NCBI GenBank assembly: GCA_001632425.1
Contig: KV425623.1
Span: forward strand, 11,555-75,554
DNA: 64,000 nucleotides
Source of the DNA: Neolentinus lepideus HHB14362 ss-1
Taxonomy: Eukaryota > Basidiomycota > Agaricomycetes > Gloeophyllales > Gloeophyllaceae
Direction: 5' to 3'
In this document: piece by piece, positions 12,573-25,913 of the stretch
How positions within the stretch are numbered: the stretch's first letter is position 1
How the letters are laid out: every line of letters starts with the position of its first letter
Notes under the pieces: generated by a model
What the model was told of the DNA's origin: nothing
The model's database searches: none
What the model saw: only the letters and a program-made list of their open reading frames with translations
Translations under genes and position numbers: made by a program

Positions 12573-14261
12573 ATGTCGCTCTCAAAGAAATTGAGCATTA
12601 CCGACCTCGACCTCAGCGGCAAGCGGGTCTTGATACGTGTCGACTTCAATGTCCCCATGCAGGACGGAAAGATCACTAACCCTGCAGTGAGCACTCACTG
12701 ATTGTCTCGGAGTCTGTAAGTGGCCGTGCTAAATTACGGATCCTCAACAGCGTATCGTCGCTGCGTTACCCACCATCAAGTACGCGCTCGACAATGGTGC
12801 GATGCATGCCAGTCCGAAGTACGAGACGTTGTTTATCTCCTAGATAGGCGCCAAGACCGTCATCCTCATGTCGCACCTCGGCCGCCCCGACGGCAAGGTC
12901 GTTGCCAAATACTCTCTCGAGCCCGTCTCGAAGGAGCTCGAGAAGCACCTGAACAAGCCCGTCACCTTCGTCAATGACAGCGTCGGCCCCGACGTTGAGA
13001 AGGCGGTTAGCTCCGCTGCGCCCGGATCGGTCATCCTTCTCGAGAACCTGCGTTTCCACATCGAGGAGGAGGGCTCGGTCAAGAACAAGGACGGCACCAA
13101 GACCAAGGCGGACGCGGCGAAGGTGAACGAGTTCCGCGAGGGCCTGACGAAGCTTGGCGATGTGTACGTTAACGATGCGTTCGGCACTGCGCACCGTGCG
13201 CACTCGAGCATGGTCGGCGTGAAGCTCCCGCAGCGCGCGGCGGGCTTCTTGATGAAGAAGGAGCTCGAGTACTTTGCGAAGGCCCTGGAGCACCCCGAGC
13301 GGCCGTTCCTCGCTATCCTTGGTGGCGCAAAAGTGTCGGATAAGATACAGCTTATTGATAACATGCTCGATAAGGTAAGATGGTTGCCTCCTTTGGCATG
13401 ACATCAAGTCTCACATTGCGAGTGTCCTCTAGGTGAACTCGCTGATCATCTGCGGTGGCATGGCCTTCACCTTCAAGAAGACCCTCAACAATATTCCGGT
13501 AAGTCATGGCCACCGTCCTCGCCACTAGTACATTGCCTAACTCGTCAACGTGCGTGCGCGGTGTTAGATCGGCAATTCGCTCTTCGACCAACCAGGCTCA
13601 GAGAAGGTCGGCGAGCTCGTCAAGAAGGCCCAGGAGAGAAACATTAAGATCGTCTTCCCCATCGATTATATCACCGCCGACAAGTTCGACAAGGACGCTA
13701 AGGTATGTCCGCGGCAGCCTTCTTCCATACTTTCCACGATATATGTCCGAGATGAAATAATATCTGATCGCCAACCGCTAGACCGGTGTTGCCACCGACG
13801 CTCAGGGCATCCCCGAGGGATGGATGGGTCTCGACGCAGGACCCAAATCTCGCGCCCTGTACAAGGAGACTGTCCTCCAGGCCAAGACGATCCTCTGGAA
13901 CGGGTGAGCAAACTCCGTCGGCCTCAGCTGAGTCGACACAGCTGACGAATGCTCGTAGTCCCCCTGGTGTCTTCGAGTTCCCGGCCTTCGCCGAGGGTTC
14001 GAAGGCCCTCCTAGACGCGACGATCGAGGCTGCGCAGAAGGGCTCGACCGTCATTGTCGGCGGTGGTGACACCGCGACCGTCGTCGCCCAGTATGGTGCC
14101 GAGGACAAGCTTAGCCACGTCAGCACGGGTGGTGGTGCCAGTCTCGAGCTGCTCGAAGGCAAGGTCAGTATATTTCTCTACTCCGTGGCGTAGGTGTAGG
14201 TCGCTGATTGATCTTGGTTGCATAGACATTGCCCGGTGTTGCTGAGCTTAGCGAAAAGTAA
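12573..14261 (+). CDS. PGK1: Phosphoglycerate kinase
   Basis: This glycolytic enzyme transfers the acyl phosphate of 1,3-bisphosphoglycerate to ADP in the cytosol. The start [19 protein letters not shown] leads into [11 protein letters not shown] (substrate loop). Then follow [47 protein letters not shown] and [10 protein letters not shown]. The ATP-binding C-terminal lobe has [16 protein letters not shown] and [11 protein letters not shown], and the protein ends [20 protein letters not shown]. Length is near 418 residues and full. There are at least seven short introns. The one after LDN is GT..ATAG and must be removed to restore [13 protein letters not shown]. The 5' flank has a TATA box. 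The gene lies tail to tail with the Nudix gene. Confidence 0.97.
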
Positions 14262-14561
14262 ATATGACGCGCAGGAAGTGGTGTTGTAATAATGTTGGGC
14301 GGTGTATGCTAGTTATAGAGGAAGCAGTATCAAGACTATCATTATAACAATAAATTTGTATAACAAGGGATACTATCACCTTTCTTGCCGTCGATGCGTG
14401 GTATCTATTAGAGAAGCAGACGCTGCGAGTGCATGATATCGACTCACATAAAGCCCGTCCCGTCTCTTCGGTCATGACTTCAGCATGAATGCAGAAGCAG
14501 TGTAATTTACATGTTTATCGATACAATATTCCGGTGTTTATGCATCCTTTAGCGGGTGGTA
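14262..14561. other. Convergent 3' regions of PGK and the Nudix gene
   Basis: These 300 bases separate two stop codons that face each other. The sequence is A/T-rich just after the PGK stop, as expected for polyadenylation signals. I see no gene. Confidence 0.5.
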
Positions 14562-15690
14562 TCACAGCAGGTCCTTGCTCGCCCTCATGGCCACATCATA
14601 CCCGAATGCAAGATGCGAGAGCCTGGCATCCACCACATAACCCTCAAATGCAAATATTAGCATCCGGTTCAGTATATGCGCTACATAACTCCAGAAGCGG
14701 CTTCTCACCTTGCCTTCATATCCTAATGCAAGAAGTGCAATCAGCACTCGCCCACGCAATCTGATCATGGTACGACGTACCTTTCAGCTCCTCATGCAAC
14801 TTCGCAAGCTCCACGACGCGCTTGACGATGAATTCGCCTTCGTCGAGCTTTTGGTCGGGCGTCTCGAGTTTGTCTTCGAGCGTGACACGAACGACGACAA
14901 GTTTCATATTTGCTGTGGTCATGCCTGCGTGCACGAGTATTGAGTGGTTAAACAGCATGGGGGAGGCGGGAAAGTGGGGAAAGAGATAATACGTACCAGG
15001 GTCACAGACTTCCAAAGGGGATGACTCGACGACGGTGTCAGCCTTGTAGCCAGTCTCCTCTTCTAGCTCGCGGACAGCGGCGGCTTCGGGGGTCTCGTTG
15101 CCGTCAATGAGACCTGCTGGGAGTTCTGCGCTAGCCCACAAAGCAGATCACTCGTTAATCACGGCAAGTATATACAAGAGAGGTGAGCAAGAAGAGCGCA
15201 CCGACGACATAGCTGTTAACAGGCGGGCGGAACTGCTCGATGATAACCGTGCTCGGGGGGAAGGCGTTCGTCTTGGAGCGGATGATGGAGAGGATAGCGA
15301 CGGCTGGGGGACGCTGGTTGTGAGCAACATGGGACCGCATTATACATGGATGAGTACCATCGATTCCGGAGGTGCCTCTCGTCTTACGCTCAGCGCACTC
15401 CCAGGTTCTCTGTGCGATAGTACACAGTGTGAATAATGACTCTATGGTAGGGTATTGATGGCGTACATCCTTGCCTGTCTGGTCCTTCCAATTAATCCGC
15501 TTCAAAGTGACCCATCTGGCCACATATATCAGCCGCGATTCAAACCTTCGTATGCCAGAACGTACTTGGCTTCCGACGCTGAAAGCTCTTGGACAGAGAC
15601 GATGGTTGGGTCGGGCATTTTCTGCAATGGACTGTGGTAGTGTCTGGATTGAGATCGTAGGAGCCGCAAGAGGGGGGAACGAGCGAGCAT
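14562..15690 (-). CDS. YSA1: ADP-ribose pyrophosphatase (Nudix hydrolase, YSA1-like)
   Basis: A Nudix enzyme expected to split ADP-ribose into AMP and ribose 5-phosphate. The Nudix box is complete: [17 protein letters not shown] followed by EEETGY fits GX5EX7REUXEEXGU. The upstream [19 protein letters not shown] is also typical. Two in-frame starts are visible. ATG at 15618 gives [16 protein letters not shown], the usual cytosolic length (about 210 residues). ATG at 15690 adds 24 residues beginning [16 protein letters not shown], with five Arg and no acidic residue, which looks like a mitochondrial presequence. The coordinates use the longer form. A 14-base exon (14709-14722) joins EELKG to [14 protein letters not shown]. 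The stop TGA is at 14562-14564. Confidence 0.9.
14709..14722 (-). other. 14-base microexon of the Nudix gene
   Basis: On the minus strand, GATATGAAGGCAAG is preceded by TTAG and followed by GTGAGA. Joining it between the exon ending GAGCTGAAAG (starting at 14781) and the exon starting GGTTATGTGG (ending at 14642) keeps the frame. The result reads [17 protein letters not shown], which matches the conserved end of the YSA1 family. Skipping it would shift the frame. Confidence 0.8.
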
Positions 15691-16099
15691 GACAACAAAC
15701 GAGTGGCACGTCACGCGGCCTTCGACGCGTACAACCAACTTGAAGCTTTACTATGCAGCTCCAGACACTATAACGATGATGCCCAGTGAGACCCTGTAAA
15801 TTCCAGACGTATTTAATATCACAAAGACAACGGAGAACGGCGTTTGACGTTAATGATGATTATTGGCGTGACGCGTGAGTACCATTGGCTTTTCGATGCC
15901 TGCTGCGTACAATTAGTACTTGCAATGAGTTTATCATATTTCGACCAATGTGCAGATGCAAGAGGGTACATAAAGACAGAACCCCAGTCCACTAAGTAGA
16001 TATACAAGCTATTCAGTTGCGTATTAGTAGAGGTGCGGCCAAATCCGAGGCGTCTTTGCCACCCTCTGCCATCTGCTCTATTTATCTCGCTCGGAAATC
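15691..16099. other. Divergent promoter region, Nudix gene and DDX41
   Basis: This is the shared upstream region of two genes that start at its two ends. A pyrimidine-rich stretch lies just before the DDX41 start. No coding frame or repeat is apparent. Confidence 0.5.
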
Positions 16100-18436
<2,337 letters not shown>

Positions 18437-18932
18437 GAGATTCAGTTGTTATTGGTTGGACCGAGAGTATGGGTGGTTATGATGATGTATATTGCCTGTG
18501 CCGACCGCGTGGATTGCCTCGGACGCGTACCCGAGCTCGGGTCGGATAATTCATAACTGTAGTTCGACTTTGTCGTTGTCGTTGTCGACGTTTACCTCGT
18601 CCTTGAGTGGCATGCATTGACTCTGGGTGTATTACGTTGTGAGCGCCGGGGCTGTGCACGGAGGCAATCACGATTATGACAGGATGGACCCACGGAGCGC
18701 GTCGCGTCGGTCACGTTGGCGACTACCTAAACTGAACTCAACATTATACCTGCCACACGACCTTTCCCCTTCATCGCTGTTTCGCCTTTGTCTCTGCTTG
18801 CGACTTCTATCTATAACATCAGTGCTCGGCTACGACTCCTTTGACGCGTCGCCTCACATATAGCGCGTGGTCGAACCACAAGTACTTTCTATACATCCAA
18901 CTTGAATTTCGAGCTTGCTAGACTAGACTACG
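18437..18932. other. Intergenic: DDX41 3' region and Rho promoter
   Basis: The two flanking genes point the same way. The right half (about 18740-18900) is C/T-rich, with runs such as CTTTCCCCTTCATC. It probably holds the Rho transcription start and leader. I see no gene. Confidence 0.45.
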
Positions 18933-19761
18933 ATGTCTGCGCCAATACGAAGACCGGACGTGAAGAAGAAGCTGGTGGTCGTAGGCGACGGTGCGCATCC
19001 AGACTGTGCTCAATGGTGATGATAATTATGGTTGGAGTACACAGGCGGGTGTGGCAAGACGTGTTTGCTCATCGTGTACGCTGAGAATCGATTCCCCGAA
19101 GTGCGTCCCCACCCTCCTCCTTCCCCTCACATCACTAACTAATCCATTTGAACTATGATACACGATTGGATTACTCCGGTGGCAGGCGTACATCCCAACG
19201 GTCTTCGAGAACTACGTGACACAAGTCCCGTACGACGGCAAGCTCGTCGAGCTCGCGCTGTGGGACACGGCGGGGCAGGAGGAGTACGACCGACTGAGGC
19301 CGCTCAGTTATCCCGAGAGCGATGTCATCTTGATCGTGTTCTCGATAGACTTTCCGGTCAGTCTGGCGAATGTGCAGGATAAGGTGCGTCGTGCCGCGCG
19401 CATTCCTTGTCCCTTTGTTCCTGCCACTCACACCCACCCAACGTGCGCTCGTGTGCGCGTATGGAATCAGTGGCACCCCGAGGTCGCGCACTTTTGCGAA
19501 GGCACGCCACTCATCCTTGTCGCCACCAAGATTGATCTGAGACGGGACGATCAAACACGCCGGATGCTCTCCGCGCAGGGACAAACACCCATTACCTCCG
19601 AACAAGGCATGGCCGTCGCGAAAGAAATCGGGGCAAAGTATCTCGAGTGCTCGGCTAAGACGGGCGTCGGCGTCCAGGAGGTATTCAATATGGCGCTGAA
19701 GGAGAGTATGAAGGGGCGGTGGGCGAAGAGGGTGAGAAATCAAAGATGTGTGGTGCTCTGA
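18933..19761 (+). CDS. Rho-family small GTPase (Rho1/Rho2-like)
   Basis: This GTPase switch would control actin, polarity and cell-wall synthesis at the plasma membrane. It starts [20 protein letters not shown]. The P-loop GDGGCGKTC is completed across an intron. Switch I is [10 protein letters not shown] and switch II is [18 protein letters not shown]. The base-recognition motifs are TKID and ECSAKTG. The Rho insert ([17 protein letters not shown]) is present. It ends with basic residues and CVVL, a CAAX box whose final Leu predicts geranylgeranylation. The P-loop has Gly where RhoA has Ala15, a mild change. About 198 residues. Rho1 versus Rho2 cannot be settled by eye. Confidence 0.9.
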
Positions 19762-19910
19762 TGTTTCCAGTGTCGGCAGGGGAGAGTGGAGATTGAGGTT
19801 TGCTTTCGTTTTGCATCGCGCCGGTATATAGTCATAATATCTCTCTCTTGCTTTGCATGCTCACCCAGTTATTATCCACCCCGCACGCGCATCAAGATCG
19901 ACGCGTCGAA

Positions 19911-20605
19911 TCAATCAATGTATTTTTGGGATTTGGTTTTCCGCAGGGCGGTGGCGGCCACAGCGAAAGTGTACGCGAGGACGAGGAAGGCGCCGAGGAC
20001 GGCCGCGGCCGTCGCAGGCTCAACGATCGAGAGGTGGCGCGGGTCGGCGACAGGGATACGCAGAGTCAGCGAGTCAGAGGTGGATAGGGGTATAGAGATA
20101 GTCTCAGTGTTGGTGTCGGTGCTACCTTGTATACCTGCGCGGAATGCGGAATCTAGACCAAGTGCAATGAGACAGGGCTGATGGGATGCTCACCTGGACA
20201 GTGCCAGACGACGTGTGGAGACGAGAGAATGATATCGTGGTACCGTGTCTCGGAGGGTGCGCCGTATCGGGCGTGGATAGGGACTTGCACTGAGATCTGT
20301 GACCCCACTTTCTGGTCTTTGGGATAAATAAGACGCAGCGAGAGTGTTTGCCCCTCTGGCGGCACAGCAGAAACAGGCAGCTCTACGTCAACCAGTCCCG
20401 TGAGATTGAATGCATAGTCGTCCGCGTGCTGGTCGACGAGCTCGTACGGGTCGACAAAGACATCAGGGGGAAAGGCGTGCGTGATGTGCAGGGAGCAGCC
20501 TGTGTCGCTGCGACCAGCGTCGAGGGTGATAGAGGTGGTGAGTGTACTGTGGAAGCTTTGCGTGGGATCGAGGGAGGAAATGTGGGTGGATGCTGCGAAT
20601 GCCAT
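19911..20605 (-). CDS. PBN1: PBN1/PIG-X, GPI-mannosyltransferase I subunit
   Basis: PIG-X/PBN1 is the ER partner that stabilises the PIG-M/GPI14 mannosyltransferase in GPI-anchor synthesis. The luminal part ends with PIHARYGAPSETRYHDIIL and VVWHCP, the family's characteristic segment. A single intron after VVWHCP joins to DSAFRAG. The second exon ends with one transmembrane segment (AAAVLGAFLVLAYTFAVAATA) and a short basic tail, RKTKSQKYID, at the TGA at 19911-19913. About 217 residues. There is no clear N-terminal signal peptide, which is also common in PIG-X. It is convergent with the Rho gene. Confidence 0.82.
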
Positions 20606-20899
20606 TGTTGGCTGTAATGGGAGCGGAAAGGACCTAAGCAGTCACGCGCCTAATGGGCGAATTTCAATCGACCCACCTAGAGCAATACTATACCAATTAA
20701 TGAAGCTGGTGACGATAGTGTACACGATATAATTACAGCAATAATGACGGTTACGAATGTCCCAGATTCCACAGCAAATAATTCGAAAAACCCGAGGTCA
20801 CCACTATGCCTTTCTCCGTTTGTACATGCCTCCTTCACGTCTACCAAGCACTCATTCATCAGCCCACTATCATCACAAGCACATAGACACCCGAAACAC

Positions 20900-22614
20900 T
20901 CACCTCGCCTCCACCTCCACCTCGCGCATTTTCTCCCTCTGCATCTTCCTCGCCCTCTCATTAATACTCGCCGCCTCCTGCGTATCCGGGAACCCAATGT
21001 CCCAGTACCCGGGCGGCGTCTTGGGCGCGGCCCACTGCGCTCTATGCTTCGAGATGGCGTTGCGGTGCTTCGTCGGAGTAGCCGGTTGCAGTGCGTGGCT
21101 GGTGGAGGACTCGAGAGACCTGTCGTTCCAGAGGGGGCCGTGGAGGCGCGGGGGCAGGGGCCCGATGCCGGCGTAGTACTATGTCATCCATTAGTCAATC
21201 CCATGTGCTACGCGATGCATGAGTGAGACACGTACGTCGCGACAGCACTCGCAGTCACCGCCTTTCAGGTGCTTGCGGTGCTCCTTGCTGCGCACGACGG
21301 AGGAGAAGGGGAAGACGACGCCGCCGTTCCGGGCGGGGTCGATCTCGTAGAGGGCGTTGATGGACGTGTCGGCGTCGCTGCAGAGATGTGATGATTTTGT
21401 GTCAGTATGAGAGAAGGGTTGTGTGGGAGGGAAGGAACTGCACCAACCCTAAGATAGCGTTGGTTACTTTACCCTTTGAGCTCGTCTTGGAGGTAATTAT
21501 CGAGGGTCCTGCTGTAGGCGAGATGCTCTTTCCCTGTGAAGGTGTGTTCTCCTTCTCCCTCTCCTCTGAACATTGCTTGGTAGGAGTAGAAGTCAAACGC
21601 TTGGTGGGCGTCCGTTGTTTCCTAGGGCTCTCTCGCTTGGCAGGAGACCCTTCCTTCTTAGGGCTCGGTCTGAAGTCCTTTTCTAGACTAAGTGGTGTAG
21701 AGCAGTCCGCGTCAGCGATGTCGGATATGCGCCGTTTCTTCTTGTTAATGGATTTAGCAATGTCGGAAAGGAGGTAGGCGTTGATGTCAAAGGAGGGTGT
21801 GGGGAGAGGTGCTGTGCAGGGTGAAGGGTGAAGTGAGAAGGTGAGAAAGGAAGAGGCAGGGAGACAGGCACCTTGGGAGTCATCCTCCGTTACGGAGGAG
21901 GTGTCACTGAGGTCATCAAGATCCTCCGCATCGTCCCTTTTGAGGTTGAGTGGATTGACCAGTGTCTTATTCGGTGAATCTGATAAACCCGCAGGAGCTG
22001 ATACATTCAGGGTTAGTCCTGCGACTCGAGACAATACACTTACCCTCCTTCCTAGGCGAACTCCCTCCACCCCTGTCATCGCCCTTCCCTTCATTGTCCT
22101 TACGCTTCCTTTTCTCCTTCTCCTTCTTAATAAAATGCATTGCCTTCTTTTTGTCCTCGAACAGCCACTCCTTAAAGTTCTTCCACTTCTTGTAGTCGGA
22201 CCTGTATCTGGCGGTCACTTTCTCCTTGGCCCCCAGCAGTGCGTCATACCGATCTTGAAGCTGCTTCAATTCCTGCTCCAGAGCTGCGACTCGGCTTTGG
22301 AGCGCCTCATCCTGCTCAGGCTGAGAAGGGTCTGCCCAACCGAAGTAGTGGCACAACCGGTCATGCAGTTCTCCAGAGGCGATGGCATATTCTGCGTCAA
22401 GGGCGTCGTCAAAGCCGAACGCGGTAGCAAGGTTGTTGTTTCGTTGTTTCGCGTTGAAGAGGTCCTTTCGGAGCTGGTCGTTGTGCCAAGTTACTTTGTT
22501 ATTCTAATCGATCTGCGTCAGCGTCAATGAAAGAGTCAGGTATTTGCAGGGGTTTACCTTCTCTTCGGATTGTTTCAGGAGGTATTCCAGTCGTTTGATT
22601 TCTTGGGCCTGCAT
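20900..22614 (-). CDS. CTP1: DNA end-resection factor Ctp1/CtIP/Sae2
   Basis: Activates the Mre11 nuclease for resection of double-strand breaks. The N-terminal part is a coiled coil (MQAQEIKRLEYLLKQSEEK, then VAALEQELKQLQDRYDALLG), as needed for tetramer formation. A Lys/Arg-rich and Ser/Pro-rich linker follows. The C-terminal CtIP/Sae2 domain is clear: FPFSSVVRSKEHRKHL, GDCECCRDYYAGIGPLPP, then SKHRAQWAAPKTPPGYWDIG and FPDTQE. The stop is at 20900-20902. The first exon is short, so the start could lie further upstream through another small exon. About 540 residues, typical for fungal forms. Confidence 0.85.
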
Positions 22615-22964
22615 GAATATGTGTCTCTGTAGAAGAGTGAAGCAGACAAAGCCAGGACGCGTTACGTAAGTAAATCATGTGATCAAACACTGTGGCCGCG
22701 ATTCTTCTAAGGCTTTACATGTCTTCAAAATTAAACAATATTCAGTCCTGAAACATATACGAGAGCATCAATGCAACCATCTATAATCATCCTCCTGCTT
22801 TCTCCGCTATTTCCAGAGTTGTCATCCCATTTTCATGCTCTCTGAGATTTATTCCCAGGCTGGTGGCTGTGTAGTGGCTGTGCAAATTCTTGAGCATTTG
22901 GCACTGGCAGCCTTTTGATTGCGCTCGCTGCAGTCTCTTCATCGTCCTCCACAGCGTCGCAGCC
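22615..22964. other. Divergent promoter region, CTP1 and SDA1
   Basis: These 350 bases separate the start codons of the two genes. The left part is A/T-rich, while the part next to SDA1 is C/T-rich. I see no coding frame or repeat. Confidence 0.45.
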
Positions 22965-25559
22965 ATGCCCCGCGGTATCCTGCTCACCTCCAACCTCCCG
23001 CAGCTGCAGAACCTCATCAAGCGCGATGCTGTCGGCTACAAGGAAGAGTTTTTGCAGCAGTGGAACCACTACAACAGCATCCGCCAGATCTTCCAGACGA
23101 GCCCCGACGAACAGGCGAAACATTTTCGTGAACTCATCTCGTTTATCGCGCAAGTGGCGCCGTGCTACCCGAAGGAGACGAAAGAGTTCCCGGCTCAGCT
23201 GGCGAGTCTGTTGTTGGACGGGCATGCGACTCTGTCGCCAGATTTGAGGAAGAATTTGGTGCAGAATTTGGTCATGCTGAGGAATAAAAATGTCATTACG
23301 TCGATTGAGTGAGTGGAGGACTCGTTTTTTACTTTAATATCGCTGAAATCTCCGATGTAGGCTGCTCCGGACGCTGTTTCCACTACTACCTCGCACGACC
23401 TCATCCACCCTTCGAACCTCCATTCGCAGCACCATCCTGTCTGACATCCGCAATGCCAACACTCCTCACAAGAACCACAAGCTCAACCGGGCGGTGCAGG
23501 CCATGCTCTTTGGTATGGTGGAGAAGGGCATGGAGGCCGAGGTGGTAGGCGACAAGGGCAAGGCGAAAGCGATGAAGCCGTCGGATGACGGGCTAGCCAA
23601 CAACGGTGAGGAGGCGATGTGGGCGGTCGTGCTGACTACTGAGCTATGGAGGAAGGGGATATGGTACGTCTGCCCGCAAAGAGTTTGTCCTTCGTCCGAT
23701 TACCGTTCTCCAGGAATGATTCGAATTCCGTGTCAATTATCGCACTGGGCTGCTTCCATCCCGTGGTGAAAGTTCAGAGTGCATCTATCCACTTCTTCCT
23801 TGGCAGTGAGCTCGAAAACGACGATGACTCGGATGAAGACGAGGTGTGCTACGTTCCCCATGTGCACTTTACATCCTAAACATGTGTCCAGATTCCAGAC
23901 GTAAAGTCCCTTCAACACCGCCGCGAGGTCAAGAAAAAGACCCGCAGCGGCGACAAGAAGCTCGAAAAGATGAAGAAGCAAATCAAAAAGGTACTCTCAT
24001 TGTATCTACGTCCCTTGCTATGAGTTCATCCTCTGGCTCAGAAAAGACACCGCAAAGCCGAGACGACGACCGCCAACTTCCCCGCCCTGCAGATCCTCAA
24101 CGACCCCCAATCCTTCGCCGAGAAGCTCTACGACTCCCTCGCGCGGCACGACAAGCGCTTCTCGCTCGCGCACAAAATCCTCCTCATGCAGCTCCTCTCC
24201 CGCGTGACGGGCGCGCACAAGCTCTGCGTACTCCCCTTCTACACCTACGTCCTCAAGTACCTCACGCACCACCAGCTGCAGATCACCGCGATCCTCGTCG
24301 CGCTCGCGCAGTCCGTGCACGACCTGACCCCGCCGGACTGCCTCGCGCCCGTGGTGGGGAAGCTCGCGGCGGAGTTTGTGCACCCCGGCGTGGGGAGCGA
24401 GGTCATTGCGGCGGGCTTGAACGCGATTCGGGAGGTGTGCAGGAGGCAGCCGTGGGCGATGGATGAGGATTTGTTGGGGGATCTGGTAGAGTATAGGAAG
24501 AGTCGGACTAAGGGAGTCACGGCGGCGGCGAGGGGGCTGTTGCAACTGTATAGGGAGGTGAATCCAGGGATGTTGAAGAGGAGAGAGCGGGTGCGTGTTC
24601 CGTCGTTTTGGTCTCCGCTCTCAAATTCATGCTATATCTCTGTCAGGGTAAAGAAGCGTCCAAAGCAATGGGCGCAGGCACTCAACCCCTTCCATTCGGG
24701 CACAGCCTTAAACCAGCAGAAGACATCGAGGACCTCGTCCTGCTCGAAGACCATCTCCGCGCGTTGCGGCGTGAAGAGGGCGTCGTCTCGGGCGACGAAG
24801 GCGAGGATGACGAGGAGGACTGGAAGGACTGGGACGTCGGGTCGGACTCTTCGGACTCGAGCTCGGATAGTGAGGGGTGGATTGATGTGGAGTCGGATGG
24901 GGAGGAGGGTTTTGATGTTAGTGATAGTGAGGATGAGAGGGAGAAGGCGAAGAAGTTGGAGAAGGGCGGCGAAGGCCAGGAAAAGATGGATGTGGATGAA
25001 AAGGAGGAGACAGGACCGAGTCGGGTATCAAGTCTTGCTACGACAAAGGTACGGAGGGTGCATACACTTCTGAATTACATTGTCATACCAATATATTTCA
25101 CAGATTTTGACGCCGGCAGACTTTGCCCTGCTCAACGACCTCCGCCGTCAGGCAGCTGCGTCTGCAGTGGAAAGCGGCACCGGGGGCAAGGCTGCCAAGC
25201 GCAAACTCGCCTCACTCGAAAAGTCCAAGCCCATGCCAACTCAAGGCAACCTCGATTCCGCCGCGTTCATCTCCGAGCTCGACATCATCGGCCCGCGCAA
25301 GAAGAGTAAGGCCGATTATGCGGAGCGCATCGCTAGCATCGAGAAAGGCAGGGAAGGAAGAGAAAAGTACGGGAGCATGAAGGGCAAGAAAAAGAAGGAG
25401 ATGCCTAGTAGCAGCACGAATAGGGAGAAGGCGAGGAACAAGCCTATAATGATGATAATGGGGAGTGGGAAGGTGAGGGGGAAGAAGAAGGCGAGTCTGA
25501 GGGACAAGCAGTTAAAATTGAGGAAGCATATAGAGAAGGGAAAGAAGTCATATCATTGA
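22965..25559 (+). CDS. SDA1: SDA1, 60S ribosomal subunit biogenesis and export
   Basis: SDA1 is a nucleolar/nuclear protein needed for late 60S pre-ribosome maturation and export, first named for an actin-related yeast phenotype. It starts MPRGILLTSNLPQLQNLIKR. The SDA1 N-terminal helical repeats follow (PCYPKETKEFPAQLASLLLD, LRKNLVQNLVMLRNKNVI). The middle has NFPALQILNDPQSFAEKLYD and MQLLSRVTGAHKLCVLPFY. The acidic SDA1 domain contains DIEDLVLLE and SDSSDSSSDSEGWIDVESD. The C-terminus is basic, with ILTPADFALLNDLR and KKKASLRDKQLKLRKHIEKG. About 740 residues in seven or so exons. A longer in-frame extension upstream lacks an ATG that I would prefer. Confidence 0.93.
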
Positions 25560-25913
25560 GGGGTCCTTGGGAGTTTGCGATCTTTTGGCGGCATTCTGCT
25601 TCAGCGTACAACTGTAGGTTGTGTTTCCATGGCCCCGTTATAATTGAAGTCTATTGCAGAGACGTCACTCGACTTTACGATTCATGCCTCAGCATGATCA
25701 AGTTCCGATGCACAATGCAGATTGCAATTGAATTAATATGCTGGTGCAGACAAAGAGAAATGCAGATAATCGACAACAGCAAATATACGACGTTCGACGA
25801 GGAATAAAATACAGCAGCAAGCTGAAGGTGAAGCCCGGCTTGGTCTCTTTCAGGTATCGTAAAAAGTGTATCCTATACTAAAGGGTGAGATTGCGTTACT
25901 GAAAAAAAAATGC
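25560..25913. other. Convergent 3' regions of SDA1 and the DYRK kinase
   Basis: Two genes end here facing each other. The stretch is A/T-rich with several possible polyadenylation signals, and it has an A9 run near 25902. No gene is visible. Confidence 0.45.

Noticed and set aside
12766..13407. Minus-strand frame of 213 codons over PGK
   Set aside because: Antisense shadow caused by strong codon bias in the PGK gene, which is certain on the plus strand.
19171..19743. Minus-strand frame of 190 codons over the Rho gene
   Set aside because: Antisense shadow; it spans Rho introns and exons alike without protein features.
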